64,000 nt of DNA from Meira nashicola (Eukaryota > Basidiomycota > Exobasidiomycetes > Exobasidiales > Brachybasidiaceae). The position numbers and the translations under genes were made by a program. The stretch spans positions 1,447,178 through 1,511,177 of the forward strand of contig BCJU01000001.1 in the NCBI GenBank assembly GCA_001600355.1. Reading direction: 5' to 3'. The notes beneath the pieces are model-generated. The model saw only the letters and a list, made by a program, of their open reading frames with translations. It was not told the DNA's origin and did not search any database. Shown here piece after piece: positions 43,501 to 52,519 of the stretch (its first letter is position 1; each line of letters begins with the position of its first letter).

Positions 43501-43967
43501 GACCGGAAAGATTGTTCGGAAACGGAGGATTATACAAACCTTTATACTGGGCCATGCTCGCAGGATTGGTCTTACCTGTACCATTTTGGTTCTTGGCAAG
43601 AAAATACCCCAAATCTTGGTTGAAGTTTGTTTCAGTTCCGATCGTATTAAGTGGAGCAACATTTTCGCCTCCTGCAAGTGGAATTGTGTATACGGCTTGG
43701 TTCACGGTCGCTTTTATTTTCCAATATTTGATCAGAAAGTACAATTTCCGTTGGTGGAGTAAGTACAATTTCGTTACTTCTGCTGCTTTGGATGCGGGAA
43801 CGATTATTTCTACTTTAGTAATCTTTTTGGTATTACAATTACCAAAAGATGGAACGATTTCACTCGAATGGTGGGGAAATACAGTTTCTTCCAATACATT
43901 AGATGCAAATCCAACATCATGGAAAATTCCACCAGAAAATGGATTCGGTCCTCCTCCTAGAGCTTAA
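40569..43967 (+). CDS. Oligopeptide transporter (OPT family) with long cytosolic N-terminus
   Basis: Proton-coupled importer of small peptides (possibly glutathione or metal chelates), plasma membrane. 1,132 residues, single exon, ATG 40569. The first 430 residues are disordered, Ser/Gly/Arg- then Glu/Asp-rich, about 300 longer than in yeast Opt or S. pombe Isp4. Membrane part from about 435: TLRAWFLCFILSTFASAVNT, the family signature NPGLFNIKEHTLI, many hydrophobic helices, SLPGLPLANMIFKTYAFNTL, HYMKVPPRQ, and the C-terminal WWGNTV...WKIPPENGFGPP. The long N-terminus is a likely site for phosphorylation or ubiquitin-driven turnover (inference). With the secreted peptidase and iminopeptidase here it could complete a peptide-use route. 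Confidence 0.92.
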   Translation: MSGQERPSTRSGSAGGRLKSARPGTSASRPMTAVGGRTGSRSGTADSSRPPTANPSAQHYRQDQYGSREYIEEEEEEYDEDDYETEDDGDVFAFVPPDLGPSADVVQLDGPNVTVADPNSHSVTTMDGSGAGTGVLGEEETFYYDEATGAVYDAQGRLVDMPADFDPNLIGQQQTDSQTGRRPFSSGSLRRPLSGATALDDVIGQKRNNGLASSPTGDVSITVPAAVANPSPGHSLDLGPGMSSRIGGGPSMPSLSRQDSYASSLHRDMNTPILPHARAISGFPVSMEALMESPHSREGAPSQVTSDRDVGMTALGGQQLDEMGRDVSGQLRKRTNRLSQAADAGMSPMHDLPFNLTTIDRKSPYDEVDDKMDDLVRDVVIDGGMKSSPTGLSQYEMGNKRLRMVELELETEEDSPYPEVRASVSNIDDPDMPCGTLRAWFLCFILSTFASAVNTVLSLRYPAPTLMPIVMQLIAYPCGKLLAATMPIRTFYVPSWLGGGRFSLNPGLFNIKEHTLITIVMNLCTTQAYSLYTVLTVESSYFYGIQRPILFTILYTISTSMIGMSLAGMSRRFLVWPASMIWPQNLVITTILNTLHAEDDAYDSSMSRFRFFSFVMGGAFLWNFVPSYLFNALSTFGWLCWIWPNNFIVNTLFGTQTGLGLSVLTFDWNQINYIGSPLIFPWWAECNTFVGFVLWLILCALSLYFTNTLFTAYMPFNTSQAFDNHGQPYNIFRVIKDLQSFDVEAYEAYSPLFLSATYTMLYTTGFAAATALLTHTVLYHGKALWRGVRRVRTEEDDIHAKFMKRYPEVPSWWYFVLGVLMFILGIICIEVYDTDMPVWALVVAVAIPVVYFLPSGFIYAMTGTTIGTNLIGEVVAGYSLPGLPLANMIFKTYAFNTLSNGLTFVQDLKLGHYMKVPPRQSFAAQTIFTIWNSFVQIGTLRFMIARIHNLCSQDQEHRFSCPHARVFFTSSIVWGIIGPERLFGNGGLYKPLYWAMLAGLVLPVPFWFLARKYPKSWLKFVSVPIVLSGATFSPPASGIVYTAWFTVAFIFQYLIRKYNFRWWSKYNFVTSAALDAGTIISTLVIFLVLQLPKDGTISLEWWGNTVSSNTLDANPTSWKIPPENGFGPPPRA

Positions 43968-44577
43968 ATGCAAGGTTTTTGGGGGGAATGACACTCATAT
44001 TCTTATCCGACTAAAGCTTATTATTATATTGCATCTTAAAATTGTATATTTATATTCTCAATATTGCCGATTTTCAATGGCATGCTTATGTGCTCAACAA
44101 GTTTTTTATGCAGGCTGTCAGAGTATAAGATGACTTTACGCTTCCAACTACCTTCTTTTCTTTTAGCTCACGCGTGCCACCAATTCTTCTTACAGCATCA
44201 GATTGTAGCTATTCATAGGCCGAGAGACAGATTGAGTGTAATTTTAGGCGGGCGCGTGCGTGTGTACACGCTTTAAGCGAATAAATAATATTTCGCACAG
44301 GCATTTGTCGATCTCTTTTTTCTTTTTATAAATTTCCTTCTTTTTGCCGCTGCCATCTTATACAATCTAACGCGATCAATAACGCGAAGGAGAAGGGAAC
44401 CTGCAAAGCAAGAACGTAGATTGATACAAAGTGATCCACTTGCACATTCATCCAAGAGAAGCGAGTGCATAAGAAGAACAAAAAGAGATCTCCCTCCAAA
44501 CCTATCAAAGCATTCATGTTGATCTCCCTCTAGAAAAAAAAAAGAACAAACCATCTTCTCATATCTTCTAGCTCGAC
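43968..44577. other. Intergenic between OPT transporter and nucleoporin
   Basis: About 610 bp, same-direction neighbours. ACGCGT near 44169, a CT-rich leader before the nucleoporin ATG. No gene seen. Confidence 0.5.
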
Positions 44578-47500
44578 ATGGCATCCCGGCTAACGTCATC
44601 GTTTACCAGCCAGGATGCACAAGATCCTGAGCTTGGAACACCTTCAAGATCATTGACTGGTCCATCAAGAAGACAGAGCGAATCACGATCACAAAGAGTT
44701 TCACTCGGTAAGCCATATGCTAGATCATCTTTGGGACCATCAGGAAAGCAAGGATTTGATTCTCCATCGAGCGCACACACAATTACACCAAACAGACAAC
44801 CTAGTAAGCGTTTTGGTACTGCTACTTCGCCATCCTATACTCGAACACCCCAACAAAATGCAAATACACCTTCCAACAAAAAAGGAGGATTACTCTCCGG
44901 TTTACGTCAGGCAATCTTTTCGCGACCTCTAAGTTGGCTTCAATCAGGTGCTGCTCAATCTGATTCTTTGCCTACTTCACGTTCCTCAAATTCGATCGGA
45001 ACAGACGCAGAAAAAGGTGCAGCAGCTCAACGTAATGCGCAATCCCTCTCTCGCTCTAATACCCTTGCCACTCATGAATTTGGTGCAGCATCAGCCTCTT
45101 CACGCCCTTCAGCTTTCGTTGCTCCTCCTCCAAGCACGCCTTCACGTTCTCCATACTTAGGAAATACTGTCGGACTTCCATCGCGTAGCGGTCAATTCGG
45201 AATGACTGGAAATGGATCAACACTACAAGATACCCCAAAATCAATAAACGCTCAACGTTCTCCTTCACCTGCTCGATCTTCGGCTAGTGCCATCATTCGA
45301 TCGCATGGTCGTCAACGTCTTTCAGTGGAACCATCAAATGCATCAAGATACGGTAATTCCAGCCTGAACCCGGCAAGTACAGCAAGCTTGCTTGGTACAC
45401 CAGGATACCGAAGATCAGGATCACAAAGAGCAGATGGAAGTGTAGCGAGCGGTGGAAGCGCTTCTCAGGCGCATAGCAGTGCCTCTTTCGCTTATGGTTT
45501 CGGATCTGAGCGTAGATTGGGAGGTTTGACGACATCCGCAAGTTTGTATGGCGGTACAGGCTCGGCATCTCATTCTCCCCTTGCATCTACCTCGTACAAT
45601 CGTCTACCTTCTCGCTCTCCATTTGCTATTCAACAAAGACGTAGTCTAGGTGGCTCAGCAGCAGCTAGTGAGATGGGCAGTTTGTATGGAAGAGCTTCTC
45701 CTGGCGTTAGCCGGAGTGGACAAGGATTGATCACTACACCTGTCAGGCCGGTCAGTATGTTCGGAGGAGATTTACATGGAAGCAGAGCAGGTTCAGTTAC
45801 GCATAGCCGAGCAAGTAGTCGCGGCACTACGCCAAAGAGGAGGGAATGGAGCAGTCTCAAATTGGCTCCTCCAAGCGTTCGACGCTCAGAAGGGGAAGAA
45901 TTGATGCAAGAATATCTTGCAATGCGTGATGCAGCAACAAGTGGAAATAGCAGCGAAATGCGTAGTATCGTTCATCCGGCTTTGAATGATACAAGAATGG
46001 CAGAGGATGTTCCAACAAATGATTTTAATTTAATGTCGAGAACGACTACCCATAATGGTTCTTTGAAAAGAGGAGCGAGTATGAGCATCGACGGTGATTC
46101 AGTGATGAGTGACGCCAATCCACGCAAACGTCAAATGGTGTGGGATTCTGAATTGGGCTTCGTATCGAGACAGGAACAGATAGCTGCAAGACCTCCAAAA
46201 CCGGTTGCGAACAATGAAGCTGAAAGACTTTTGAATGCTTTGGAGGGTATGCGTACAGCTTTAGGAGATGCACGAAGGGATAGTGCAGCACGTTCAACTA
46301 CACCTTCACGACAAGTGATCAATATCCCATTGGCAGTGCCTTCATCGGAATCATCTAGAAGAAGTGGTGCTGGTGATCATGTCAAAGCTGTATCACCGTA
46401 TGCACGTGCGATGCGGAAGCAAAAAATGCAGCGGTCTCATCAACCAGCTCCTGCTGGATTGCGATCACGTCTACGGAAAGAGGTTGCAAAGGCTAGCTCA
46501 GATGCGATGTCTATTGGGTCTGAAGATCAAGATGCAGAAGAGAATAGCGAGAATGAGGATGAGGAAGGAAGTGGAGACGAGGAAGAAGCAGAGGATGATG
46601 ATGATGATGAAGAAGAAATTGAAGAGCCTCCTCGAAGAAGACAAACCGCAAAGTCTGTCCCACAAAAGGCAAAGGAACCACAAAAGCGTGCCGAAGCACC
46701 TGTGCAGGTCGAGGAAGAACATCGTACATTGAGATCAGGAAGAGTCATCACCACTCAAGCTTCTCCACCAAAACGATCTGATGCGCAACTAAATCAGGAT
46801 TCACCTCAACGGGAAAAAGTTGCACCAATGTCCAGAGCAAGATTTTCAGTTAGCAACTCTTCAGCAGCAAATAAGCAACGTGCCGAACGCCAAAATCCAT
46901 TTAGCAGCCCAAAGGTGGTGAAAGCTCCCACTACAACTGCAGATACCGCAAAAACAATTATGCATTCGAGAGATAAATTTAGCGTCAAGGCGGATGATGA
47001 CGGAAGCAGTACCGATTCTTCAGAGAACAGAAGAAGTTCTTCACTAAGACAAGGTGCTGAAAAGACAAGCAGATCACATGTTCGTTCTGGTCGTATTGGA
47101 ATTGATAATGATGACGATGATGATGCAATGGAAGATTCGCCAAGTGCTGAGGAATTGAGCAAGATCAAATTACCCACTAATCTGTTCCCTCAAGGATTTT
47201 CATTCTCTTCAGCACCTAGCAATGCTTCAAGCACAGCCTCATCACCACAGGTAAAACCACTCACAGAGCAAACGTCAAAATCAACGCCAGCAGACGGAGA
47301 TAGTGCAAGTAAAGTCGAAGGATCATCATTGCTCAGTAGGATGGGAGGATTTGCAGCACCTGAAACAAGCCAGGCTCCACCTAGCTTTTCTCTGTCTTCT
47401 CCATCACCACCAGCGTTCTCGCTCTCATCGTCAAAGAGTGGAGTCCAAACAGCTCCTCCGGTAAGCAAGCAAGCCTTTTCGTTCCAACCCGCTATTTCGT

Positions 47501-49233
47501 CTCCACTTGCTGGAGGTAGCGGTGCTTCATCTCAACCAACAAGCTCATCTGCATCACCGGTTCCTTCATCAAATTTCTTCACTGCTCCAAGCGCTGAAGA
47601 GAAAACGAAGAAGGATCAATCTGCAACACCGCCGGCCGCTGCAGAAGGTCAGAAGCCAATCCCCAATTTCTTTGCCTCTTCTTTGGCTAAATCCAGCACA
47701 CCTGCTCCTGAAGCTCCAAAAACACCTGCCTTTTCCTTCGGGACACCTTCATCAAGCTCGGATTCTAAGATTGACGCACCAAAACCTGCCTTTAACTTTG
47801 GAAAGCCCGCTGAAAGTACTTCAACAAGCACAGCACCTAGCACATCGACATTTTCGTTCGGCAATAATGCAAGTCAATCTTCACCTGCCCCTGCAACATC
47901 GAGCACATCAAATGCAGCACCTACATTCTCCTTTGGCGCACCTGCGTCATCCAAACCTGCAGAGACTTCAAAGCCAGCTTTCTCAGGATTTGAAGCTCCC
48001 AAAACAAGTGTACCTTCTGGTTCTTTTGCAGGATTTGGAACATCAAGCAGTAAACCGGCAATATCGAATGTACAAACACCCACGTTCAGCTTCGGTGCAC
48101 CTTCTGCCAGCTCGAACGAAGATGCGAAGAAAAAGAGAGGTCATGGGGAGGCCCAAGAAGGAGAAGAACCTCAAGCAAAGCGCGGATCGACAGGATTCGG
48201 AGCTGCTGCTGCTAGTCCAGCTCCTGTCGCATCTATTTCTTCACCTGGAACATTCAATTTTGGCGCACCTGCAAGCGGAAGCAATGAAGAGAAGAAATCG
48301 TCTCCGTTCACATTTGGTGCACCTTCACAGCCTTCCAGCAATGAGAATAAGCCCACTTTGAGCTTTGGTACACCTTCACAAACTTCGGACGCATCAGCAA
48401 CAAATAGTAGTACAAGTGGATTCGGAGGATTTGGAAGTTCGGCCTCAACTACAAGCCAACCTGCTAAACCGGCTTTCTCTTTTGGAGCCCCAGCGTCTTC
48501 TTCTTCAGCATCAAACACCACGCCATCCACTTCGACTGCCTCTGCTACATTTTCATTCGGTGCAAATACCGATACAAACGCGAATAAGTCAGCAAATAAT
48601 GCATCAGCAGGTGGATCATTCGCATTCGGCCAACCAGGGAATACGGGTAGTACATCATTTGGTCAACAAAGCAGTACGCCTTTTGGAAGTCAAGATAATA
48701 GCCGACAACAATCACCAGCACCACAATTCACTTTTGGTGCGCCACAAGCACAGCAAAATGGATCGAGCAACACAGGATTTGGTGGTGGATTTGGGCAACA
48801 AACAGCACCTTCATCAGGTGCAGCTCCTTCATTCAATTTTGGCGCTCCTGCAGCACAACCACAAAATAACGCAGGAGGAAGCAATGGGATGTCATTTTCA
48901 TTCTCGATGCCAATGTCCAATGCTACTTCAAATGCACCATCTTTCGGTAGTGGAAGCCAGAACGGCGCTGCTGTTGCTGGTACGCCCGGTACACCGCAAG
49001 CTTTCGTATTTGGTGGCCCTAATACTGGAAATCAAAGTGGACCTGCAACACCTACTACACCCGGAGGAGGGGGAGGATTTAACTTTGGTGCAGCAGCAAA
49101 TCCAGTATCAAGCGGAATGGGAGGAAGCGGAATGCCTGCAGGAGGTTCTTTGTTCAATATTGGTGCACCTTCTTCCAATGCACCTTCTGGTAATCGACCC
49201 GTTCGAGGTATGCCAAGTAGAAGGAAGAAGTAG
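44578..49233 (+). CDS. FG-repeat nucleoporin
   Basis: Nuclear pore component that forms the FG permeability barrier. 1,551 residues, single exon, ATG 44578. Ser/Arg-rich basic N-terminal half (about 1-480) containing basic patches; a Glu/Asp-rich block encoded near 46530-46630; then a second disordered segment. From about residue 870 it is an FG domain with dozens of FSFG, FNFG, TFSFGAP and GFG units separated by Ser/Pro/Ala linkers. The C-terminus ends RGMPSRRKK. The layout resembles nuclear-basket FxFG proteins (Nup1/Nup60/Nup124/Nup153 group), but without a diagnostic domain I do not give a symbol. High Ser/Ala/Pro content creates many long antisense open frames that should be ignored. Confidence 0.85.
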   Translation: MASRLTSSFTSQDAQDPELGTPSRSLTGPSRRQSESRSQRVSLGKPYARSSLGPSGKQGFDSPSSAHTITPNRQPSKRFGTATSPSYTRTPQQNANTPSNKKGGLLSGLRQAIFSRPLSWLQSGAAQSDSLPTSRSSNSIGTDAEKGAAAQRNAQSLSRSNTLATHEFGAASASSRPSAFVAPPPSTPSRSPYLGNTVGLPSRSGQFGMTGNGSTLQDTPKSINAQRSPSPARSSASAIIRSHGRQRLSVEPSNASRYGNSSLNPASTASLLGTPGYRRSGSQRADGSVASGGSASQAHSSASFAYGFGSERRLGGLTTSASLYGGTGSASHSPLASTSYNRLPSRSPFAIQQRRSLGGSAAASEMGSLYGRASPGVSRSGQGLITTPVRPVSMFGGDLHGSRAGSVTHSRASSRGTTPKRREWSSLKLAPPSVRRSEGEELMQEYLAMRDAATSGNSSEMRSIVHPALNDTRMAEDVPTNDFNLMSRTTTHNGSLKRGASMSIDGDSVMSDANPRKRQMVWDSELGFVSRQEQIAARPPKPVANNEAERLLNALEGMRTALGDARRDSAARSTTPSRQVINIPLAVPSSESSRRSGAGDHVKAVSPYARAMRKQKMQRSHQPAPAGLRSRLRKEVAKASSDAMSIGSEDQDAEENSENEDEEGSGDEEEAEDDDDDEEEIEEPPRRRQTAKSVPQKAKEPQKRAEAPVQVEEEHRTLRSGRVITTQASPPKRSDAQLNQDSPQREKVAPMSRARFSVSNSSAANKQRAERQNPFSSPKVVKAPTTTADTAKTIMHSRDKFSVKADDDGSSTDSSENRRSSSLRQGAEKTSRSHVRSGRIGIDNDDDDDAMEDSPSAEELSKIKLPTNLFPQGFSFSSAPSNASSTASSPQVKPLTEQTSKSTPADGDSASKVEGSSLLSRMGGFAAPETSQAPPSFSLSSPSPPAFSLSSSKSGVQTAPPVSKQAFSFQPAISSPLAGGSGASSQPTSSSASPVPSSNFFTAPSAEEKTKKDQSATPPAAAEGQKPIPNFFASSLAKSSTPAPEAPKTPAFSFGTPSSSSDSKIDAPKPAFNFGKPAESTSTSTAPSTSTFSFGNNASQSSPAPATSSTSNAAPTFSFGAPASSKPAETSKPAFSGFEAPKTSVPSGSFAGFGTSSSKPAISNVQTPTFSFGAPSASSNEDAKKKRGHGEAQEGEEPQAKRGSTGFGAAAASPAPVASISSPGTFNFGAPASGSNEEKKSSPFTFGAPSQPSSNENKPTLSFGTPSQTSDASATNSSTSGFGGFGSSASTTSQPAKPAFSFGAPASSSSASNTTPSTSTASATFSFGANTDTNANKSANNASAGGSFAFGQPGNTGSTSFGQQSSTPFGSQDNSRQQSPAPQFTFGAPQAQQNGSSNTGFGGGFGQQTAPSSGAAPSFNFGAPAAQPQNNAGGSNGMSFSFSMPMSNATSNAPSFGSGSQNGAAVAGTPGTPQAFVFGGPNTGNQSGPATPTTPGGGGGFNFGAAANPVSSGMGGSGMPAGGSLFNIGAPSSNAPSGNRPVRGMPSRRKK

Positions 49234-49384
49234 GGTTGTTTGTTACAGGACGGAAATATATACAGATAATCTTTTTGAAATTTGTTTTTGCTTATATATT
49301 CTATGTTGAGTATCGTTTTGATCTTGTAAGCAGCAGAGAGAATTGCAGATGTACAACAACTTTAAAATAATCGAATCAGGTTGA

Positions 49385-50031
49385 TCACGTTTTTGTTCGT
49401 TTAGACTTGGATGACCTTGGTTTTCTAGCGGTAAGGTGTGCATGCCTTTGTCTTTGTTGATCGGTTGCTTGATCATTCTTTATCAAATTTCTTAAATGTG
49501 AAATTTCTTCATAACGTTTTGTAATGAATCCAGTTCTTTCCTTTCTCGCTATACGAAGAACTTTTGCACGTTCGTTTCGATTTACGTTTGCTTTCTCTCT
49601 TTCTTCTGTATTCATATTTTCAAATTTCATTTTCCTTTTCTTATATTTTCCACTTATCATAGATTTATGTTTATCAGGATTCGTTGCTTTTATTACTGCA
49701 TAACGTTGCCTTCTTTGTCTTCTTTTATACTCTTTCAGAATTTGTTCTTTTTCATCGTTTATCTCTACTTTTTGCGTGGTTTTTGAAGTGCGTTGTTGTA
49801 CATGACTTTCAGGTTTAAGAAGAGTATTTTGAGTATGAATTTGCAGTGGAAATGAATCAGTAGAAAGCTTACTTGAACCTGTATCTGGTAAAGCAAACAA
49901 GTCTTCCAAATCTGACCAGCTAATACCTTGAGCGATAGGAGAATGAGGCCCTTCTCCATTGGCTTTTGATTTGAGTCAGGTAAAGAGCAAGCAATTATCA
50001 AGAGAGCGAGAGCAAGGAGATAATTTATCAT
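49385..50031 (-). pseudogene. Array member 1: secreted basic protein, frameshifted after the signal peptide
   Basis: The family signal peptide starts at ATG 50031 (MINYLLALALLIIACS). The mature part, with the W box SWSDLEDLFAL, the Gly box RKERTGFIT and a short C-terminal helix, is in another frame. The two frames overlap around 49945-49970, with no GT-AG intron that could join them, so a single missing base is the simplest explanation. The C-terminal helix region carries KNDQATDQQ in place of the usual GKATxEQ. GCCCCGA is at 50132-50138, 101 bp upstream of the ATG. Either a recent pseudogene, a phase-variable state, or an assembly error. Nearest neighbour is the convergent nucleoporin. Confidence 0.7.
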
Positions 50032-50131
50032 TTTTTTGAGATAAAAGGTAAAACAACATAAAGTGATAAGTGAAGAACATGTCACCCAAAACATAAAAAA
50101 AAGATAAAGTATGCTGTAATTGCATTTTTTA

Positions 50132-50138
50132 GCCCCGA
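50132..50138. promoter_or_regulatory. GCCCCGA box, member 1
   Basis: Exact, 101 bp upstream of ATG 50031. Confidence 0.65.
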
Positions 50139-50257
50139 GAATGTTTAAACGGTATTCATTTCAACAATCAATCATATGTCTGCGTAAATATTATGACTTT
50201 TGATTCTTCTTTCTTTTCTTCCTCTGTCTTGCATTCTGGTGCCATAATCTATATTTT

Positions 50258-50815
50258 TTAGAGTTGCGAGTTGTTCATCAGTGGCTTGATTATTTTTATT
50301 TGTTCTTTAATTTCAGATATCTCTTGATAAAATTTTGTTGTAAAACCAGTTTTCTCTTTTCTGTTTGCCCGATAACTTTTTTGTAAGATTCTATTTCTTT
50401 CATTAAATTGAATTCTTTGTTCTTTTGTCATCTCTGATCTTTTCTTTCTAGCTTTTTCACGATTAATTTTTAAGAATTCTTGATGTGCTTTTGCATCTTT
50501 TGCTTTCTTTTCTAGTAATAATTCTTTTCGTCTTTCGTTTCTTCTCGCTTTTCTTCTTTCTTGACTTTGTTTTAATTGCAATTCACTCGGTGGTTGTCTT
50601 GTTCTCTTTTTTCTGATAGGCAGTAAAGTTGACTCTGGATATGTTGAATGTGTTGGAGAAGAAGCAACATGCTCTTTCTCAAGAGAGACAATATCTTCTA
50701 AATCTGACCAATTCACATCTTGAATTATGGGAGAATTAGGTGCACTTCCATCCATTGGACTTTGCAACGTGATCTTCACCAGCATGAAAATGGCAATGCA
50801 GATAGAAATTTTCAT
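50258..50815 (-). CDS. Array member 2: secreted basic protein
   Basis: 185 residues. ATG 50815 starts a signal peptide (MKISICIAIFMLVKITLQS); the longer open frame upstream crosses the GCCCCGA box and is discounted. Then PNSPIIQ, the W box NWSDLEDIVSL (about 34-44), a Ser/Thr/Pro linker, and a Lys/Arg/Glu-rich block (about 75-150) with the module SEMTKEQRIQFNERN. The Gly box is RKEKTGFTTKF (about 156). The C-terminus is short: the GKATxEQ helix is reduced to EIKEQIKIIK. No Cys in the mature part, no known domain. Rich in dibasic pairs that could act as nuclear-localisation or Kex2 signals. Function unknown. Confidence 0.85.
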   Translation of the reverse strand: MKISICIAIFMLVKITLQSPMDGSAPNSPIIQDVNWSDLEDIVSLEKEHVASSPTHSTYPESTLLPIRKKRTRQPPSELQLKQSQERRKARRNERRKELLLEKKAKDAKAHQEFLKINREKARKKRSEMTKEQRIQFNERNRILQKSYRANRKEKTGFTTKFYQEISEIKEQIKIIKPLMNNSQL

Positions 50816-50906
50816 TTTTAAAAGAACATCAATTGTACAAAGATGAAAAAGATCAATTGGGTAAATTTCAGCTTTATAAGTATTAGTATGATAAGAAGGA
50901 AGGATG

Positions 50907-50913
50907 GCCCCGA
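50907..50913. promoter_or_regulatory. GCCCCGA box, member 2
   Basis: Exact, 92 bp upstream of ATG 50815; a TATA-like TTATAAAG (minus strand) follows about 30 bp downstream of it. Confidence 0.65.
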
Positions 50914-50962
50914 CAGTTATACAAGAATGCAAATCAAAATACACACAAAGGTGAAAATTCTA

Positions 50963-51616
50963 TCATTTATCTTTTGCATCGCTTTTTCTAGCTTGCTTTC
51001 GTGTTTCATATTTTTTGTTCCTCAATGAATTCTTTTTTCGTATAAATGCGAGTTTTTTCTTATCTTCTTTTGTCAATAATCCTTTCTTTTCTTCTTCCTT
51101 TAATCTTTCAATTTCGGCCAAATAAGTACTACGAAAACCTGTTCTTGCTAATCTTTTTTCTTCATAAACTTTTTGACTTTTTGCATGCCTTACTCTATGC
51201 ATTTCTAATTGTTCTGGTGTCATCTTTGATCTATAAGATCTCATACTTTCTCTTTTTCGTTTTAGCATTTCTTCATGAGCTTGAGGTGATTCAATCTTTC
51301 GACGCATGTTATATGCTTTTGCTATTTTTGCCTTTTTTGCTTTGGCAACTTTTATCTTTTCCCGACGTATTTCGTCTGATTGTGTTGGTGAGGTATGTTT
51401 ATTATCGTTTTGAAGTACATTCTTTGAAGATTCAATATGATCTAAGATTGCAAATTCACTATCGACCGGAAATAAATCTTTAAGATCTGTCCAATCAATG
51501 TCATTAGGATCAGGTGATATTCGTTCATTTCTATTTGGTGATGTTTGACCTTTGCAAGTATAAGAGATGATCCAAATATTGATCATAAGAAGGAATGATG
51601 TGTAAATTCTCCTCAT
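50963..51616 (-). CDS. Array member 3: secreted basic protein
   Basis: 217 residues from ATG 51616. Signal peptide to about residue 22, then NRNERISPDPND, W box DWTDLKDLFPV (about 41-51), and a Ser/Asn linker. The charged region has YRSKMTPEQLEMHRVRHAK, the Gly box is RLARTGFRSTYLAEI (about 162), and the C-terminal helix KKGLLTKEDKKKLAFIRKK matches the family GKATxEQxxxLxxIR pattern. The tail is Lys/Arg-rich. Same architecture as member 8 and member 9. Function unknown; secretion inferred. Promoter box further away than in the other members. Confidence 0.85.
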   Translation of the reverse strand: MRRIYTSFLLMINIWIISYTCKGQTSPNRNERISPDPNDIDWTDLKDLFPVDSEFAILDHIESSKNVLQNDNKHTSPTQSDEIRREKIKVAKAKKAKIAKAYNMRRKIESPQAHEEMLKRKRESMRSYRSKMTPEQLEMHRVRHAKSQKVYEEKRLARTGFRSTYLAEIERLKEEEKKGLLTKEDKKKLAFIRKKNSLRNKKYETRKQARKSDAKDK

Positions 51617-51818
51617 TTGAACATGATTCAAACAAATAAATAGCAAAAGAAACTATAGGATGGATAAAGTTGTGAAATCTTTACCAGATTCTACAAAAGA
51701 ACTATAGCGCCGCACTTCATCCCGTTTTCAACAGCTTCAATTTAACACCACCTTGCGTTGAAAACATTCAAGCAAAGCTGAAGCAGTGTTGAAACTTGTG
51801 TTTGTGTATGAGTCTATT

Positions 51819-51825
51819 GCCCCGA
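51819..51825. promoter_or_regulatory. GCCCCGA box, member 3
   Basis: Exact, 203 bp upstream of ATG 51616 and only 29 bp past the 3' end of member 4. This is the largest box-to-ATG distance in the array. Confidence 0.55.
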
Positions 51826-51853
51826 ATCTGATTTTTGTCCAATAATAACTTGA

Positions 51854-52429
51854 TCAATTTCTATCTGACGCAGTTTTTTTCATTTGACGTTTAGCTTTCT
51901 CCCTTTGATATTTTATCTTTCGTTTACGTTTAATTTCTTCTAATTTATCAATATGTTCTTGTGTATAATTACCTTCTCTTATCAATTGTCTGATTGATTC
52001 AATCTTTTGCGTCCTTCTAGAAGCATATCCAATCTTTTCCTTCGTTTTTGCATATAATATTCTGTTTCTTTGACTTTCAAAAAGCTTTTTTTGCTTTATT
52101 TCTTCTTCTGTATGCGTTAATGCAAACTCTTTTCGCCTTTCACGTCCTCTAATTCGTTTTTGTTCTAACATCTTTTCATATTTAACACCTCCTGTCGTTT
52201 TTATATCTTGATATCTTTGCCTTGCTTTTACACATTGATGCTCTGATGACTTTTGTTTTGGCTTTAATGCCTTACTTTCCTTCTTTGCCACAAGCAATAG
52301 CGCCTCCCATCTTTTCTCATCTGATGAAGGATGTGATGGAGATTTTTCGTTTTCTTCAGTATCACTGGCAATTGACACTTGTAAAAAACATATAAAGTAT
52401 AAAAAGATGCTAACACTACATCTTTTCAT
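51854..52429 (-). CDS. Array member 4: secreted basic protein
   Basis: 191 residues from ATG 52429. Signal peptide MKRCSVSIFLYFICFLQVSIAS, then an acidic Ser/Pro stretch. The W box is reduced to RWEALLLV (W-x-x-L kept, downstream acid lost). One Cys in the mature part (SSEHQCVKARQRY). Charged module RRKEFALTHTEEEIKQKK, Gly box KEKIGYASRRTQKIES, C-terminal helix REGNYTQEHIDKLEEIKRK. Ends in a Lys/Arg tail. It belongs to the family by the Gly box and C-terminal helix rather than by the W box. Confidence 0.83.
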   Translation of the reverse strand: MKRCSVSIFLYFICFLQVSIASDTEENEKSPSHPSSDEKRWEALLLVAKKESKALKPKQKSSEHQCVKARQRYQDIKTTGGVKYEKMLEQKRIRGRERRKEFALTHTEEEIKQKKLFESQRNRILYAKTKEKIGYASRRTQKIESIRQLIREGNYTQEHIDKLEEIKRKRKIKYQREKAKRQMKKTASDRN

Positions 52430-52494
52430 CTTTAATCGGTGGTGGAGCACATCATTATCAACTATAAAATTTAAAAACTTCCTTTTGATTAGCT

Positions 52495-52501
52495 TCGGGG
52501 C
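52495..52501. promoter_or_regulatory. GCCCCGA box (inverted), member 4
   Basis: TCGGGGC on the plus strand, 66 bp upstream of ATG 52429. Confidence 0.65.
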
Positions 52502-52519
52502 TACAGATAAACATTTTAT

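Noticed and set aside
46364..49309. Long open frames of 120-310 codons in other frames over the FG nucleoporin
   Set aside because: They are compositional shadows of Ser/Pro/Ala/Gln-rich repeat coding; no domains or plausible starts.
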